Source: Halomonas salipaludis (GTDB taxonomy: Bacteria; Pseudomonadota; Gammaproteobacteria; Pseudomonadales; Halomonadaceae). From it: DNA of 64,000 nucleotides. Shown piece by piece: positions 44,786 through 54,375 of the stretch. Both the position numbers and the translations under genes were made by a program. The stretch spans positions 126,733-190,732 of the forward strand of contig NZ_NSKB01000001.1 of NCBI RefSeq assembly GCF_002286975.1, given 5' to 3'. Within the stretch, counting starts at the first letter, position 1, and the number at the start of each line of letters is the position of its first letter. Under the pieces are notes generated by a model, which searched no databases, was not told the origin of the DNA, and was given only the letters and a program-made list of their open reading frames with translations.

Positions 44786-47700
44786 CTACTCGCTTGTGGC
44801 AGGCGGCACACGTCGTTGCTCGGCCACCAGCAGCTCCTGGCGGCTGCCCGGCAGGCAGCCGTCGCCTTCGCCGGCCAATAGCGGGCGCAGGATCTCCTGC
44901 ATGCCCTTGAGTACCTGCACCGGCAGTGCCGAGGTGAAGCGGAAGTTGTCGGCATCGCTGCCCGGGACGAAGGCGGTCAGAGTGCCGAAGTGGTCGTCGC
45001 CCAGGTAGAAAACGAAGGTGGCGGTGCGGTTGCGCGCCTGGGAGCTTAGTACCTGTCCGCCGCGCCCCACGGTCTCGAAGCGATTATTGCCGGTGCCGGT
45101 CTTACCGCCCATTACCAGTGGTGTTGCGTCGTCGAGGCTGAAGCTGCCCTGCAGGCGGCGTGCGGTGCCGCCCTCGACCACCTCGGCAAGGCTTTCACGC
45201 AGCACCGCAGCCACTTCCGGTTCCATGACCCGCTGGCCGCGGGTGCCGGCAGGCACCAAGCGCGTCTCGTAGGGCGTGTCGGCGGCGAAGTGCAGGTCGT
45301 CGATACGCAGCGTCGGCAGGCGCACGCCGTCGTTGAGAATGATCCCCATCAGCTCGGCCAGTGCTGCCGGCCGGTCGCCGGAGCTGCCCACGGCGGTGGC
45401 CAGCGACGGCACCAGGTGGTCGAACGGGTAGCCGAGCCGCGCCCAGCGTTGGTGAATGTCGAGGAATGCCTCGACCTCGAGCATGGTACGGATGCGTACG
45501 TCGCGCGCATGGCGGTGGCGGGTCTTGAATAGCCAGCCGTAGACCTCCTGGCGCTCGCTGCGGCTGGCGTGGGCGGCTTCGCCGAACGTCGCCTCGGGGT
45601 GGTCGAGCAGATAGCCGAGCAGCCACAGCTCCAGCGGGTGAACCCGGGCGATATAGCCCTGATCGGAGAGGTCATGGTTGCCCGGCGCATAGCTGCGGTA
45701 GAGCGAGGCGATGCGCTGCTCGCTCAGCGCCTCGTCGGGCAACCGCTCGCGGATGAAGGCGGCAAAACTGGCCTCGTCGGCCTCCGGGAACAAGTAGCGA
45801 TGCACCGCCGCCAGGCGTGGCGCGGTGGTGCGCAGGCCGTCGAGGAACAGTGCCAGGCGCGCGTCGCTCTCCTTGCCGCGGTACTTGTTCCAGAAGCGCT
45901 GCAGGAAGACTCGGCCTTCGCGGTCGGCGAAGCGCTGCAGGTAGTCCTGGCGGCGCGGGTCCTGATCGTCCTCGAGCAGCTGGCTGCGACGCTCGTTCTG
46001 GTGAACGCTGTAGCGTACCAGGTCGCGCAGTAGGCGTACGAAGGGCAGGTTGAGGGATTCGCGCAGCGACTCGCTGAGGGTCGGGTTGCGGCCATTGTCC
46101 TCGCGGCGGAAGTTGCTGAAGGTGTGACGCCCGCCGCCGGTGAAGAAGGCCTCATGGGGGCTGGCCGAATAGCGACGCTGCATGGCGTCATCCAGCAGGC
46201 TGCGCAAGTCGAGGTCGGGGCTGGCGATCAGTTGATCGATGACCCAGCGGCTCAGCGCATCCTGGCGGTCTACTTCGATACTGCGCAGTGCGTCGCCGCT
46301 CTTGCCGGCGTGGCGCTGATGCAGTTCGGCGATTACTTCCAAGTAGGTGGCGAGCACGCGCAGCTTGGCGGTGGAGCCCAGCTCCAGCTTGCTGCCCTCG
46401 TTGATGTCGAAGGGCTGGCCGGTGTTGTCGGTCTGGATGCGCACCCGATAGCCGTCTTCGCCGCGCTCGAAAAGCGTAAAGCTGTAGTTGACCTCGGCGG
46501 TCACCTCGGGTGCCAGCAGGCGCTCACCAAACAGCCCGATCTCGCCGGCGAAGTCAGGATCGGCAAGACGATAGAGGTAGTCGCTGACCTGGCGCTGCAG
46601 GTCGCCGTGGAGGGTGGTGCGGGCCGCCAGATCGAGGCGGTCGAGTTCGTAGAAGGAGGTGCCGAGTAGGCTGCCGAGACGGCTGCGGGCGACCTGCAGG
46701 CCCTTGTCCTGCGCGACCTGCAGGCGCAGTGGGTCGCGGGCGAAGTCGCGGAAGCTGAGCCGCTGGGCCAGCGCCGCGTCGCGCAGCATGGGATCGACCA
46801 CCTCGGCCTCGGCGAGGATGCGCAGGTAGCTGTCGGTGAGCCGTTCGAGGCTCTGGCGCCCGGTGGTCAGATACCAGGAAGGGCGCCGCTGGGCGATCAT
46901 CAGCGCCACTACCTGGCGCAGCGCCAGGCCCTGCTGCTGCAGGCTGGTCGGGCCGTTGAAGCTGGGCACCAGCAGCCGGTTGAGGGCGTCGAAGTCGGCG
47001 TCGAACCATACCCAGAGGCCGTCGCCGATGCCGTGCACCTCGCCGTAGCCAGGCGCCGCCGACAGCGGCACGCTGTTGAGGTAATCCAGCGCCACGTCCT
47101 GGCGGGCGGCGAGGGTCTGCGGCCCTTGACGGTAACCGCGCACGCTGGCGGAAATCATCTGGCGCAGCTTCTCGCGGGCCGAGCCGGTCAGGCCCTGGGG
47201 TGAGTGGCGATACTTCTCGACCTGGGTCGCCAGAGTACTGCCGCCGGACGACTGGCCCGAGACATCCAGAGCGCGGCCCACCTGCGACATGGCCGCCTTG
47301 GCGAAGCGTGGCCAGTCCACGGCCGGGTTGGCGTAGGGCGAGCGGGTGTCGAGCAGTTCGCGATTCTCGATGAACAGCAGCACCTGCGGCACCAGCGGCG
47401 GGATGGCATCGAAATGCGGGTAGTGGCGCTGCGGATGACGAAATGCATACAGCGTTTCGCCGCGACACTCCTCCAGGGTCAGGCCGGCGCGAGTCTTTTC
47501 GGGGTAGGGGGGAAAGAAACCGCGCTGGGTGTACTCGAGCAGCGCGGGTGAAAAGCGCGCCTGGCGCTCGACCACGAAGTCGCTGGCACGCAGCCGCGCC
47601 TCGAACTGGGGCAGGCGGGTGTAGCCCAGGCGGATATCGAAGGGACCGTGCTGTGGAAAGACGATGCGCTCGCTGGGGCCCGGCGACAGGGTATAGGTAA

Positions 47701-47914
47701 GGGTGCCGGCGTAGCGCGACAGCTCCTGGGCCTGGAAATGCGAGGTGCGCGCTTCGGCGACCAGCAGCGTGGCCAGGCTGACCGAGACCAGCGCCAGCGC
47801 TATCAGCAGGGTATTGCGTAACCAGTGGCGGCGTTTGGCCGGCACTGGCAGCGGCACGAGCTCATCCTCAGCCGCTTGCGGATGTCCTGCGTCAGACGAG
47901 ACGGTTGCGCTCAT
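44786..47914 (-). CDS. Atypical class A penicillin-binding protein
   Basis: 1042 residues, longer than usual PBP1A/1B (about 850). One membrane span (about 33-53), then a GT51 glycosyltransferase domain with IENRELLD in place of the usual EDxxF and SSGGSTLATQ in place of GGSTITQQ. The transpeptidase domain has GSTAK (SxxK), SLN (SxN) and GGKTGTG (KTG). A long helical insertion (about 600-780) lies within the transpeptidase. Predicted to polymerise and crosslink peptidoglycan in the periplasm. The altered GT51 motifs make glycosyltransferase activity uncertain. Confidence 0.85.
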   Translation of the reverse strand: MSATVSSDAGHPQAAEDELVPLPVPAKRRHWLRNTLLIALALVSVSLATLLVAEARTSHFQAQELSRYAGTLTYTLSPGPSERIVFPQHGPFDIRLGYTRLPQFEARLRASDFVVERQARFSPALLEYTQRGFFPPYPEKTRAGLTLEECRGETLYAFRHPQRHYPHFDAIPPLVPQVLLFIENRELLDTRSPYANPAVDWPRFAKAAMSQVGRALDVSGQSSGGSTLATQVEKYRHSPQGLTGSAREKLRQMISASVRGYRQGPQTLAARQDVALDYLNSVPLSAAPGYGEVHGIGDGLWVWFDADFDALNRLLVPSFNGPTSLQQQGLALRQVVALMIAQRRPSWYLTTGRQSLERLTDSYLRILAEAEVVDPMLRDAALAQRLSFRDFARDPLRLQVAQDKGLQVARSRLGSLLGTSFYELDRLDLAARTTLHGDLQRQVSDYLYRLADPDFAGEIGLFGERLLAPEVTAEVNYSFTLFERGEDGYRVRIQTDNTGQPFDINEGSKLELGSTAKLRVLATYLEVIAELHQRHAGKSGDALRSIEVDRQDALSRWVIDQLIASPDLDLRSLLDDAMQRRYSASPHEAFFTGGGRHTFSNFRREDNGRNPTLSESLRESLNLPFVRLLRDLVRYSVHQNERRSQLLEDDQDPRRQDYLQRFADREGRVFLQRFWNKYRGKESDARLALFLDGLRTTAPRLAAVHRYLFPEADEASFAAFIRERLPDEALSEQRIASLYRSYAPGNHDLSDQGYIARVHPLELWLLGYLLDHPEATFGEAAHASRSERQEVYGWLFKTRHRHARDVRIRTMLEVEAFLDIHQRWARLGYPFDHLVPSLATAVGSSGDRPAALAELMGIILNDGVRLPTLRIDDLHFAADTPYETRLVPAGTRGQRVMEPEVAAVLRESLAEVVEGGTARRLQGSFSLDDATPLVMGGKTGTGNNRFETVGRGGQVLSSQARNRTATFVFYLGDDHFGTLTAFVPGSDADNFRFTSALPVQVLKGMQEILRPLLAGEGDGCLPGSRQELLVAEQRRVPPATSE

Positions 47915-48052
47915 GTGCCACCCCCAGCGCCTAGGTGCCCCGACGAGTTGTTTTCGGCATAAGCTTCGCCTTACTTTGTAGCGTAGCCTGCACTGCAGGA
48001 AAGTGGATGGCTTTATTTATTCTTTCTCATGGTCGACACAGGGACGAGTGCT

Positions 48053-49183
48053 ATGAACCACACCACGGCCGAGTCGTGGCGCTATCTGCGGGATGCGCCG
48101 CACCTACCGCGCGCCGAGGGGCGTATCGCGGCCATCGACCTGGCCCGTGGGGTGGCAATCGCGCTGATGATCGTCAGCCATGCGGTAAGCGGGCTGCTGG
48201 GCCTGCGCCTGGTGCCGGAATGGGGCATGGTGCCGGTGCACTTGCTCACCAAGTTCTCGTCGTCGCTGTTTATCCTGGTGTTCGGCATCGCGCTCGCCGT
48301 GGCTTTTCTGCCCCATGCACGCGGCGCCGGCTGGCCGCGGCGACGCCTCAAGCTGTGGCTGCGCGGCCTGGAGGTGCTGTTCTGGTACAAGGCGCTGACT
48401 GTCGTCGAGATGCTGCCGCTGTATGCCCCGGAAGATATTCTCGCCACCCTGCTATGGAACAACTTCGCGATCTGGGTCGAGATCCTCGGCTTCTATGCCA
48501 TCGCCCTGATATGGGTGCCGTTGGCCCTGCCGCTGTGGGCGCGTGCCCCGCTGTGGAGTCGCCTGGCGGCGATGGTGCTGGTCACCGCGCTGGCCGCCTG
48601 GCTGCAGGGCGTTGACTTCGGTGGCAATGACATCCTCAAGGCGCTACTGGTCGACCATGAGGACCATTACGCCTGGGGGCAGCTGTCGCGGGCGCCGCTG
48701 ATCATGGCCGGCCTGCTGATCGGCGAGGCGCTGCTACGCTGCTATTTCACGCCCGCCTGGCGGCGCCGCCTGGTGATCACCCTGCTGGGCCTGGGGGGCG
48801 CCATGCTGGCGGCGTTCTTTGTGCTCGCAGCCCTCGGTGGCGAGGTTCATGCTGCGCTGATGGCGGTGGCGCGCAACGTTGGCAAGCATCCCCCGGGGCT
48901 GGCCTTCATGCTGTTCAGCGTGGGTGGGGCGCTGGTGATTCTGGCGGCAGCGCTGGCGGGCGGCGAGCGCTTGTCGCGAGTGCTGCTACCCATCACCCTG
49001 GTCGGCTCGGACGCGCTCAAGGCGTTCATCTTCCATATCGTGGCGATCTTCCTGGTGCTGCGCTTCCTGCTCGACAGCTGGCAGGTCTACAGCTATCCCC
49101 AGGTACTGGGTATTGGCGTGGCGCTGGTGCTGGGGGCCGCCGGCTGGATCGCCCTGACGCGCTGGATAGGAGCCAACAAATGA
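48053..49183 (+). CDS. Multi-span membrane protein, DUF1624/heparan-glucosaminide acetyltransferase-like
   Basis: 376 residues from the ATG at 48053. About ten hydrophobic spans; the N-terminal motif RIAAIDLARGVAIALMIVSH is the conserved start of DUF1624-type acyltransferases, whose His transfers acyl groups across the membrane. It overlaps the next gene by 4 bp (ATGA), so the two are translationally coupled. The partner is a periplasmic serine hydrolase, suggesting a joint role in modifying an envelope glycan or peptide. Substrate unknown. Confidence 0.78.
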   Translation: MNHTTAESWRYLRDAPHLPRAEGRIAAIDLARGVAIALMIVSHAVSGLLGLRLVPEWGMVPVHLLTKFSSSLFILVFGIALAVAFLPHARGAGWPRRRLKLWLRGLEVLFWYKALTVVEMLPLYAPEDILATLLWNNFAIWVEILGFYAIALIWVPLALPLWARAPLWSRLAAMVLVTALAAWLQGVDFGGNDILKALLVDHEDHYAWGQLSRAPLIMAGLLIGEALLRCYFTPAWRRRLVITLLGLGGAMLAAFFVLAALGGEVHAALMAVARNVGKHPPGLAFMLFSVGGALVILAAALAGGERLSRVLLPITLVGSDALKAFIFHIVAIFLVLRFLLDSWQVYSYPQVLGIGVALVLGAAGWIALTRWIGANK

Positions 49184-50298
49184 TACATCGCGCGATCTGC
49201 TGCCTGCTGCTGCTGCTGGCCAGCAGCGCTCTCCACGCTGCAGGCATGCACGCTGACTGGTACTACCAGGTCGACAAGCGCAGCGCCTGGCAGGCGCCGC
49301 TGGAGGCGCGCCTGGCCGAGCTGGAAGGTGACTTCCCCGGCCAACTCGGCGTCTATGTCCAGGACCTGCACAGCGGCGAGGCGCTGTCGTGGCGGGGTGA
49401 GCAGCACTGGTACCTGGCATCGCTGATCAAGGTGCCGGTGGCGGTGGAGCTCTTTGCGCGCCGCGACGAGGGGGCTTTGGGCCTCGATGAGCACATGACC
49501 CTGACCCGCAGCGACTATGTCGACGGCGCCGGCCAGACCAACTGGCAGGAACCGGGTAGCCGGCTGACGCTGCGCTTTCTGCTCGATGAGATGCTCACCG
49601 TCAGCGACAACACCGCCAGCGACATGCTGATCCGTCGGGTCGGCCTTGCCGCGAGCAATCGCCGTGCCCGGGAGATGGTCGCCGCGGCCGGCGGTGACCC
49701 CGACCAGCTGGGCGAGATCACTAGCCTGCTCGAGGTGCGCCGCGCACTGTTCGGCGAACTGCATCCCGGCGCCCGCGAACTGGGTGGCATGGACTATATC
49801 GCGCTGCGCCATAATGACGATCTCGCCACCCGCGTGGCCGCCTTTGCCGAGCGCCTCGGCGTGGCGCCAGGCGAGCTGGCGGTGGAGGGCTACGATGCCG
49901 CTTTCGACGCCTACCAGGATAGCGGGCTCAATGGCGGCAGCCTGATGGCATTCGGCGACCTGCTGGCGACCCTGGCCCGCGGGGCTCCCGGGCAGGCCGG
50001 CTTGAGCGCTGCCAGCCGCGAGGCGCTGCTGGCAGTCATGCAGCGCACCCGCTCCGGCGAGGCGCGGCTCAAGGCCGGGTTCGGCGACGACGTGATCTTT
50101 GCCCACAAGACCGGCACCCAGCATCGCCGCACCTGCGATGCGGGTATCGCCCAGCGCGGCAGTGACCGCCAGGTAGCGGTAGTAGCCTGCACCCGTGGCC
50201 CGCTGGCCGTGACGATCCATGAGCGGCTGCTGGCCGAGGTGGGGGCGGCCATCGAGGCCAGCGGCGTGCTAAGCTTGCCAGTCCCAACCCTAGACTGA
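49180..50298 (+). CDS. Periplasmic class A beta-lactamase-like serine hydrolase
   Basis: 372 residues. A signal peptide (about 1-20, ending HAAG) is followed by SxxK in ASLIKVPV, SDN in VSDNTASD and KTG in HKTGTQ, the class A beta-lactamase/PBP layout. I could not find the ExxLN omega-loop Glu166 motif, so efficient beta-lactam hydrolysis is doubtful; peptidase or cell-wall activity is as likely. About 100 residues longer than ordinary class A enzymes. Coupled to the acyltransferase gene upstream and followed by ppiC after 18 bp. Confidence 0.78.
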   Translation: MIHRAICCLLLLLASSALHAAGMHADWYYQVDKRSAWQAPLEARLAELEGDFPGQLGVYVQDLHSGEALSWRGEQHWYLASLIKVPVAVELFARRDEGALGLDEHMTLTRSDYVDGAGQTNWQEPGSRLTLRFLLDEMLTVSDNTASDMLIRRVGLAASNRRAREMVAAAGGDPDQLGEITSLLEVRRALFGELHPGARELGGMDYIALRHNDDLATRVAAFAERLGVAPGELAVEGYDAAFDAYQDSGLNGGSLMAFGDLLATLARGAPGQAGLSAASREALLAVMQRTRSGEARLKAGFGDDVIFAHKTGTQHRRTCDAGIAQRGSDRQVAVVACTRGPLAVTIHERLLAEVGAAIEASGVLSLPVPTLD

Positions 50299-50316
50299 TG
50301 TTCAGGAGAAGTATCC

Positions 50317-50595
50317 ATGGCCCGCGCCAGCGCACGTCACATTCTGGTCGATAGTGAAGATAAGTGTCTCGCCCTCAAGCAGGAAATCGAAGCCGGCAAG
50401 GACTTTGCCGAAGTCGCCAAGGCTCACTCGTCCTGCCCCTCGGGCAGCCAGGGCGGCGACCTGGGCAGCTTTGGCCCGGGGCAGATGGTGCCCGAGTTCG
50501 ACAAGGTGGTGTTCAGCGCTGAGCTGAATCAGGTACAGGGACCAGTCAAGACCCAGTTCGGCTATCATCTGCTGGAAGTCACCGAGCGCACGTGA
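50317..50595 (+). CDS. ppiC: Parvulin-type peptidyl-prolyl isomerase
   Basis: 92 residues, matching E. coli PpiC (93). Begins MARASARHIL; the parvulin signature FAEVAKAHSSCPSGSQGGDLG leads to the FGPGQMVPEFD and FGYHLLEV active-site segments. It is a cytoplasmic single-domain isomerase with no signal peptide. AGGAGAA precedes the ATG. Confidence 0.95.
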   Translation: MARASARHILVDSEDKCLALKQEIEAGKDFAEVAKAHSSCPSGSQGGDLGSFGPGQMVPEFDKVVFSAELNQVQGPVKTQFGYHLLEVTERT

Positions 50596-50602
50596 CGCTG
50601 TT

Positions 50603-50619
50603 GTTTACCAACGGTAAAC
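50603..50619. repeat. Short inverted repeat after ppiC
   Basis: GTTTACC-N3-GGTAAAC is a perfect 7-bp inverted repeat 8 bp past the ppiC stop, with no T-tract. It could be a 3'-end hairpin or a protein site. Confidence 0.45.
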
Positions 50620-50641
50620 GCTGAGTTGAGCGCCGCGGTGT

Positions 50642-50704
50642 TTAGCGAGGGACGCCGTGGGCAGGCCGAAGTCAGGCCTGCCCACGGATCAGTCCCGAGC
50701 GACG
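50642..50704 (+). repeat. Structured intergenic repeat, copy C (minimal form)
   Basis: 63 bp with both ends of the family (TTAGCGAGGGACGCCG and ACGGATCAGTCCCGAGC) but without the internal hairpins. CGTGGGCAGGCC pairs perfectly with GGCCTGCCCACG across 7 nt. It may act as a transcription-end hairpin between ppiC and the next gene. Confidence 0.82.
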
Positions 50705-50759
50705 TTTAATCGTGTTGGCTTGACGGTAATGGGTATTCGCTTTCGCTAAGGAGATCACC

Positions 50760-50966
50760 ATGAATGAAGAAGCCTTCAATCTGAGCCTGCGCAAGTTTCT
50801 CAAGACCGTGGGCGTGAGTTCGCAGCGTGAAATCGAGCAGGCCGTCGACAAGGCCCGCGCCGAAGGCCGCCTGAGCGGCAACGAGTCGCTGCCGGCGAGC
50901 ATGACGCTCAACGTCGAGGGACTCGATCTCACGGTCACCTTCGATGGCTCCATCGAGCTTGAATGA
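50760..50966 (+). CDS. DUF6494-type small protein
   Basis: 68 residues: a helical N-terminus ([20 protein letters not shown]) and a short beta C-terminus ([21 protein letters not shown]). This is the small conserved protein often found directly before a YadG-type ABC gene. AAGGAG precedes the start. Its 3' end overlaps the ABC ATPase gene by 23 bp, implying translational coupling. Function unknown. Confidence 0.75.
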   Translation: MNEEAFNLSLRKFLKTVGVSSQREIEQAVDKARAEGRLSGNESLPASMTLNVEGLDLTVTFDGSIELE

Positions 50967-51930
50967 GCTGAGTCAGGCGGTACTGCCCGATGCGCTGGGC
51001 GCCGCCGAGCCGATCATCCGTATCAGCGGCCTCGAGAAGACCTATGCCGGCGGCTTCCATGCCCTCAAGTCCGTCGACCTGAGCATTCGTCGCGGCGAGA
51101 TCTTTGCCCTGCTGGGCCCCAATGGTGCCGGCAAGACCACCCTGATCAGCGTGGTCTGCGGCTTGGTCAATCCCAGCGCCGGCGAGGTGCGGGTCGATGG
51201 CTTCGACAACGTGCGCGACTACCGTCAGGCACGGTCGCTGATTGGGCTGGTTCCTCAGGAGCTGACCAACGAGGCCTTCGAAACGGTGTGGAATACGGTC
51301 AGCTTCAGCCGCGGACTGTTTGGCAAACCGCCCAATCCGGCCCATATCGAGCGGATACTCAAGTCGCTGACGCTGTGGGACAAACGCGACAACCGCTTGA
51401 TTACCCTGTCGGGCGGCATGAAGCGCCGGGTGCTGATCGCCAAAGCGCTGTCCCACGAGCCGCGCATCCTGTTCCTCGATGAGCCCACTGCCGGCGTCGA
51501 CGTCGAGCTGCGCCGCGAGATGTGGGAGGTGGTGCGCCAGCTGCGCGACAGCGGCGTGACGATCATCCTGACCACCCACTATATCGAGGAAGCCGAGGAG
51601 ATGGCCGACCGCATCGGCGTGATCAACGGTGGCCGGATCGTGCTGGTGGAGGAGAAGGCGGCGCTGATGCGCAAGCTCGGCAGCAAGCAGCTTACCCTGC
51701 ACCTGCAGGTGCCGCTGGACGCCGTGCCGGCGAGCCTGGCCGGCTACGACCTGCAGTTGGCGGCTGATGGCAGCGAGCTGATCTACAGCTACGACGGTGC
51801 CGAGGAGGGCAGCGGCATCACCGCCTTGCTGGGTGATCTTGACGCTGCAGGCATTGCCTTCAAGGATCTGCATACCCGCCAGAGTTCGCTGGAGGATATC
51901 TTCGTCGACCTGGTCAAGGAGCGCCCATGA
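50944..51930 (+). CDS. ABC transporter ATP-binding protein, YadG/drug-export type
   Basis: 328 residues. Walker [11 protein letters not shown]-loop GLVPQE, signature LSGGMKRR, Walker [13 protein letters not shown] and the H-loop TTHYIEE are all intact. A C-terminal 90-residue extension ending [11 protein letters not shown] is typical of the DrrA/YadG group. The ATG at 50944 lies inside the preceding gene without a clear ribosome-binding site, so an alternative TTG at 50959 is possible. It overlaps the permease gene by 4 bp. Substrate unknown. Confidence 0.9.
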   Translation: MAPSSLNELSQAVLPDALGAAEPIIRISGLEKTYAGGFHALKSVDLSIRRGEIFALLGPNGAGKTTLISVVCGLVNPSAGEVRVDGFDNVRDYRQARSLIGLVPQELTNEAFETVWNTVSFSRGLFGKPPNPAHIERILKSLTLWDKRDNRLITLSGGMKRRVLIAKALSHEPRILFLDEPTAGVDVELRREMWEVVRQLRDSGVTIILTTHYIEEAEEMADRIGVINGGRIVLVEEKAALMRKLGSKQLTLHLQVPLDAVPASLAGYDLQLAADGSELIYSYDGAEEGSGITALLGDLDAAGIAFKDLHTRQSSLEDIFVDLVKERP

Positions 51931-52688
51931 ATCTGTATCCGGTGCGTGCCATCTACGCTGCGGAGATGGCACGCACGCGCCGCACCCTGCTGCAGAGCAT
52001 CGTATCGCCGGTGATCTCCACCTCGCTCTACTTCGTGGTGTTCGGTGCCGCCATCGGCTCGCGCATCAGCGAGATCGACGGGGTCAGCTACGGCGCCTTC
52101 ATCGTGCCTGGGCTGATCATGCTGATGCTGCTGACCCAGAGCGTCTCCAATGCCTCGTTCGGGATCTTCTTTCCCAAATTTTCGGGTAGCATCTATGAGC
52201 TGCTCTCGGCGCCGATCTCGCATATCGAGATCGTCATCGGCTACGTCGGCGCCGCGGCCACCAAATCGATCGTGCTGGGGCTGATCATCCTGGCCACGGC
52301 CGGGCTGTTCGTGCCGCTGGAGATCGCCCATCCGTTGTGGATGCTGACCTTCCTGGTGCTCACCGCGGTGACCTTCAGCCTGCTGGGCTTCATCATCGGC
52401 ATCTGGGCCGACGGCTTCGACAAGCTGCAGCTGGTGCCGTTGCTGGTGATCACGCCGCTGACCTTCCTCGGCGGTAGCTTCTACTCCATCGACATGCTGC
52501 CGCCGGTGTGGCAGACCCTGACCCTGTTCAACCCGGTGGTCTATCTGGTCAGCGGCTTCCGCTGGAGCTTCTACGGCATCAGCGATGTCAGCCTGATGGC
52601 CAGCGTGGCGATGATCCTGGTGTTCCTGGCGCTGTGTCTGGCGGTCATCGCCTGGATGTTCCGCACCGGCTACCGCCTCAGGCCGTAA
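51927..52688 (+). CDS. ABC-2 type permease, YadH family
   Basis: 253 residues with six hydrophobic spans and the ABC-2 signature region [10 protein letters not shown] near residue 60 (here [11 protein letters not shown]) and [14 protein letters not shown] near residue 183. It pairs with the ATPase encoded directly upstream (ATGA overlap), forming a two-component inner-membrane exporter. E. coli YadGH is the close analogue. Cargo unknown. Confidence 0.92.
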   Translation: MNLYPVRAIYAAEMARTRRTLLQSIVSPVISTSLYFVVFGAAIGSRISEIDGVSYGAFIVPGLIMLMLLTQSVSNASFGIFFPKFSGSIYELLSAPISHIEIVIGYVGAAATKSIVLGLIILATAGLFVPLEIAHPLWMLTFLVLTAVTFSLLGFIIGIWADGFDKLQLVPLLVITPLTFLGGSFYSIDMLPPVWQTLTLFNPVVYLVSGFRWSFYGISDVSLMASVAMILVFLALCLAVIAWMFRTGYRLRP

Positions 52689-52735
52689 CTCGCCGTGCCA
52701 CGTTCCACTTTCTTCTTCCTGTCAGAATGTAACCT

Positions 52736-53743
52736 ATGCCCGTATTGCAAAGCATCGTCCATCGCCTCGAACCCGGCAGCGACAGCGACCGCCTGGTGGT
52801 CAGCGCGGCCTCCGAGGTCCACCCCGAGAGCACGGTGATGGCCGAGCTGGTGGCTGCCATCAGCGATGCCTACAACCCCAAGCCCAAGGGCTGGGGCGCC
52901 TTCGCCGAGGGCGAGTCGGCGAGCCCGCTGGCCGGCTGGTTGAGCGCCTATCTCGACGCTGAGCGCGACTTTGCCGATATCACCCGAGCGATTGCCGAGC
53001 GGCTGGCCGGCCTGCTCGAGGACCGCCTCTCGGTGGGCGGCTATTTGGTGTTCGACCACAGCCGCCGTGGCGAGGCGGACAGCATCAGCCTGGCGCTGGT
53101 GCAGCAGCGCCAGGGTATCGGCATCGACGCCGAGCAGCGCGCGGTGCCGGCCGCCCAGCTCAACCTCGGCCAACTGACGCTGGCGGCGCGCATCAACGTC
53201 AGCCAGTGGCGCAGCGATTCACCCGGCGCACAGTACGTCTCCTTTCTCAAGGACCGCGGCGGCAAGAAGCTTGCCGAGAGTCTGGTCGAGTTGCTTGGCG
53301 TCGAAGAGAGCATCGATGCGCCCAGCGAAACCCGCACCCTGCTCAAGGCGTTCAGCGACTACGTCGAGCAGGGCGACTTCGACGAGACGGCCAGCCGCGA
53401 GAAGACCGACGCCCTGGTCGACTATGCCAGCGAGCAGCTCAGCCGCGGCGAGCCAATTACCCTCGATGAGCTCTCGGCGCTGGTCGACGAGCAGCAGCCC
53501 AAGGCGTTTTACGAGCATATCCGCCACGCCGACTACGGGCTGGCAGCGGAGATTCCGCCCGACAAGCGCACCCTCAATCAGTTTCGGCGCTTCACCGGAC
53601 GCGCTGCGGGGGTCTCGATCAGCTTTGACTCGCATCTGCTGGGCTCGAGCGTCGAATACGACGAAGCGCGTGAGCGTCTGATCATCAAGACCCTGCCCAG
53701 CCAGCTGCGCGATCAGCTCCAGCAGCGCCAGAAGGGAACCTAA
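52736..53743 (+). CDS. yejK: Nucleoid-associated protein NdpA/YejK
   Basis: 335 residues, same as E. coli YejK. The family blocks FLKDRGGKKLAESLV near residue 165 and HADYGLAAEIPPDKR near residue 262 are present; the protein ends in a charged Gln-rich tail. It binds the nucleoid; in Pseudomonas relatives it also interacts with topoisomerase IV. It is 47 bp after the ABC permease gene, probably with its own promoter. Confidence 0.93.
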   Translation: MPVLQSIVHRLEPGSDSDRLVVSAASEVHPESTVMAELVAAISDAYNPKPKGWGAFAEGESASPLAGWLSAYLDAERDFADITRAIAERLAGLLEDRLSVGGYLVFDHSRRGEADSISLALVQQRQGIGIDAEQRAVPAAQLNLGQLTLAARINVSQWRSDSPGAQYVSFLKDRGGKKLAESLVELLGVEESIDAPSETRTLLKAFSDYVEQGDFDETASREKTDALVDYASEQLSRGEPITLDELSALVDEQQPKAFYEHIRHADYGLAAEIPPDKRTLNQFRRFTGRAAGVSISFDSHLLGSSVEYDEARERLIIKTLPSQLRDQLQQRQKGT

Positions 53744-53838
53744 TTCCGGTCATTATTGTCGCTAGTTGGAGACAGATAATGCTGGATGCCGAGGGTGGAT
53801 TGCCTCGGCAATCGTTCACATGGATGGGGAGTATCATC

Positions 53839-54360
53839 ATGCAACGCCTGTATTTCCTGGCACCCAATGCCGACACCACCTCAGATATCGCTGACGAGCT
53901 GAACCAGATGGGCCTTACCCAGGACGAGCTCCATGTGGTGGGACGCAAATGGAAGCCGCTGGAGCGTGAGGGCGTGCCGGTGGCCACCCTGCGCGAGACC
54001 AGCGACGTGATGAACGCGCCCAAGCGCGGTGTGCCGGTCGGCGCCGGCCTGGGGGCAGTGCTGGGCGTCGTGGTGCACTATGTGCTGGGGCCGAGCCTGA
54101 TCGTGATCGTGCCGGCGATGGCCGTTTTCGGTGGCTTGTTCGGACTGTGGACCAGTACCATGGTTGGCGTCTCGGTGAAGGATGTGAAAGTCAGCAAGTA
54201 CAGGCAGGCGCTCAATCGTGGCGAACTGCTGATGATTGCCGATGTACCCGGCGAACGCGAGGAGACCGTCAAACAGATGGTGCGTCGCCATCACCCTGAA
54301 GTGGTGATCGACAAGATCACCGCACGCGATGAGGCTCGGCCGGTCGGTAAGGGCCACTGA
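53839..54360 (+). CDS. Membrane-associated stress-like protein with glycine-rich hydrophobic centre
   Basis: 173 residues from the ATG at 53839 (GGGGAG upstream). An alpha-beta N-terminus (RLYFLAPNADTTSDIADEL) is followed by two glycine-zipper spans (about 68-85 and 88-110) and a second alpha-beta part. The plan, with a GVPVGAGLGAVLG hinge, resembles DUF1269/YlaJ-like membrane proteins. A short hairpin (53787-53810) lies in the leader. First of four small envelope genes. Function unknown. Confidence 0.65.
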   Translation: MQRLYFLAPNADTTSDIADELNQMGLTQDELHVVGRKWKPLEREGVPVATLRETSDVMNAPKRGVPVGAGLGAVLGVVVHYVLGPSLIVIVPAMAVFGGLFGLWTSTMVGVSVKDVKVSKYRQALNRGELLMIADVPGEREETVKQMVRRHHPEVVIDKITARDEARPVGKGH

Positions 54361-54375
54361 TGGAGTCGTTTTTGC

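Noticed and set aside
49180-50298. Acquired beta-lactamase resistance gene
   Set aside because: The Glu166 omega-loop motif is not visible, the protein is too long, and it is embedded in and translationally coupled to core-like genes with matching base composition.
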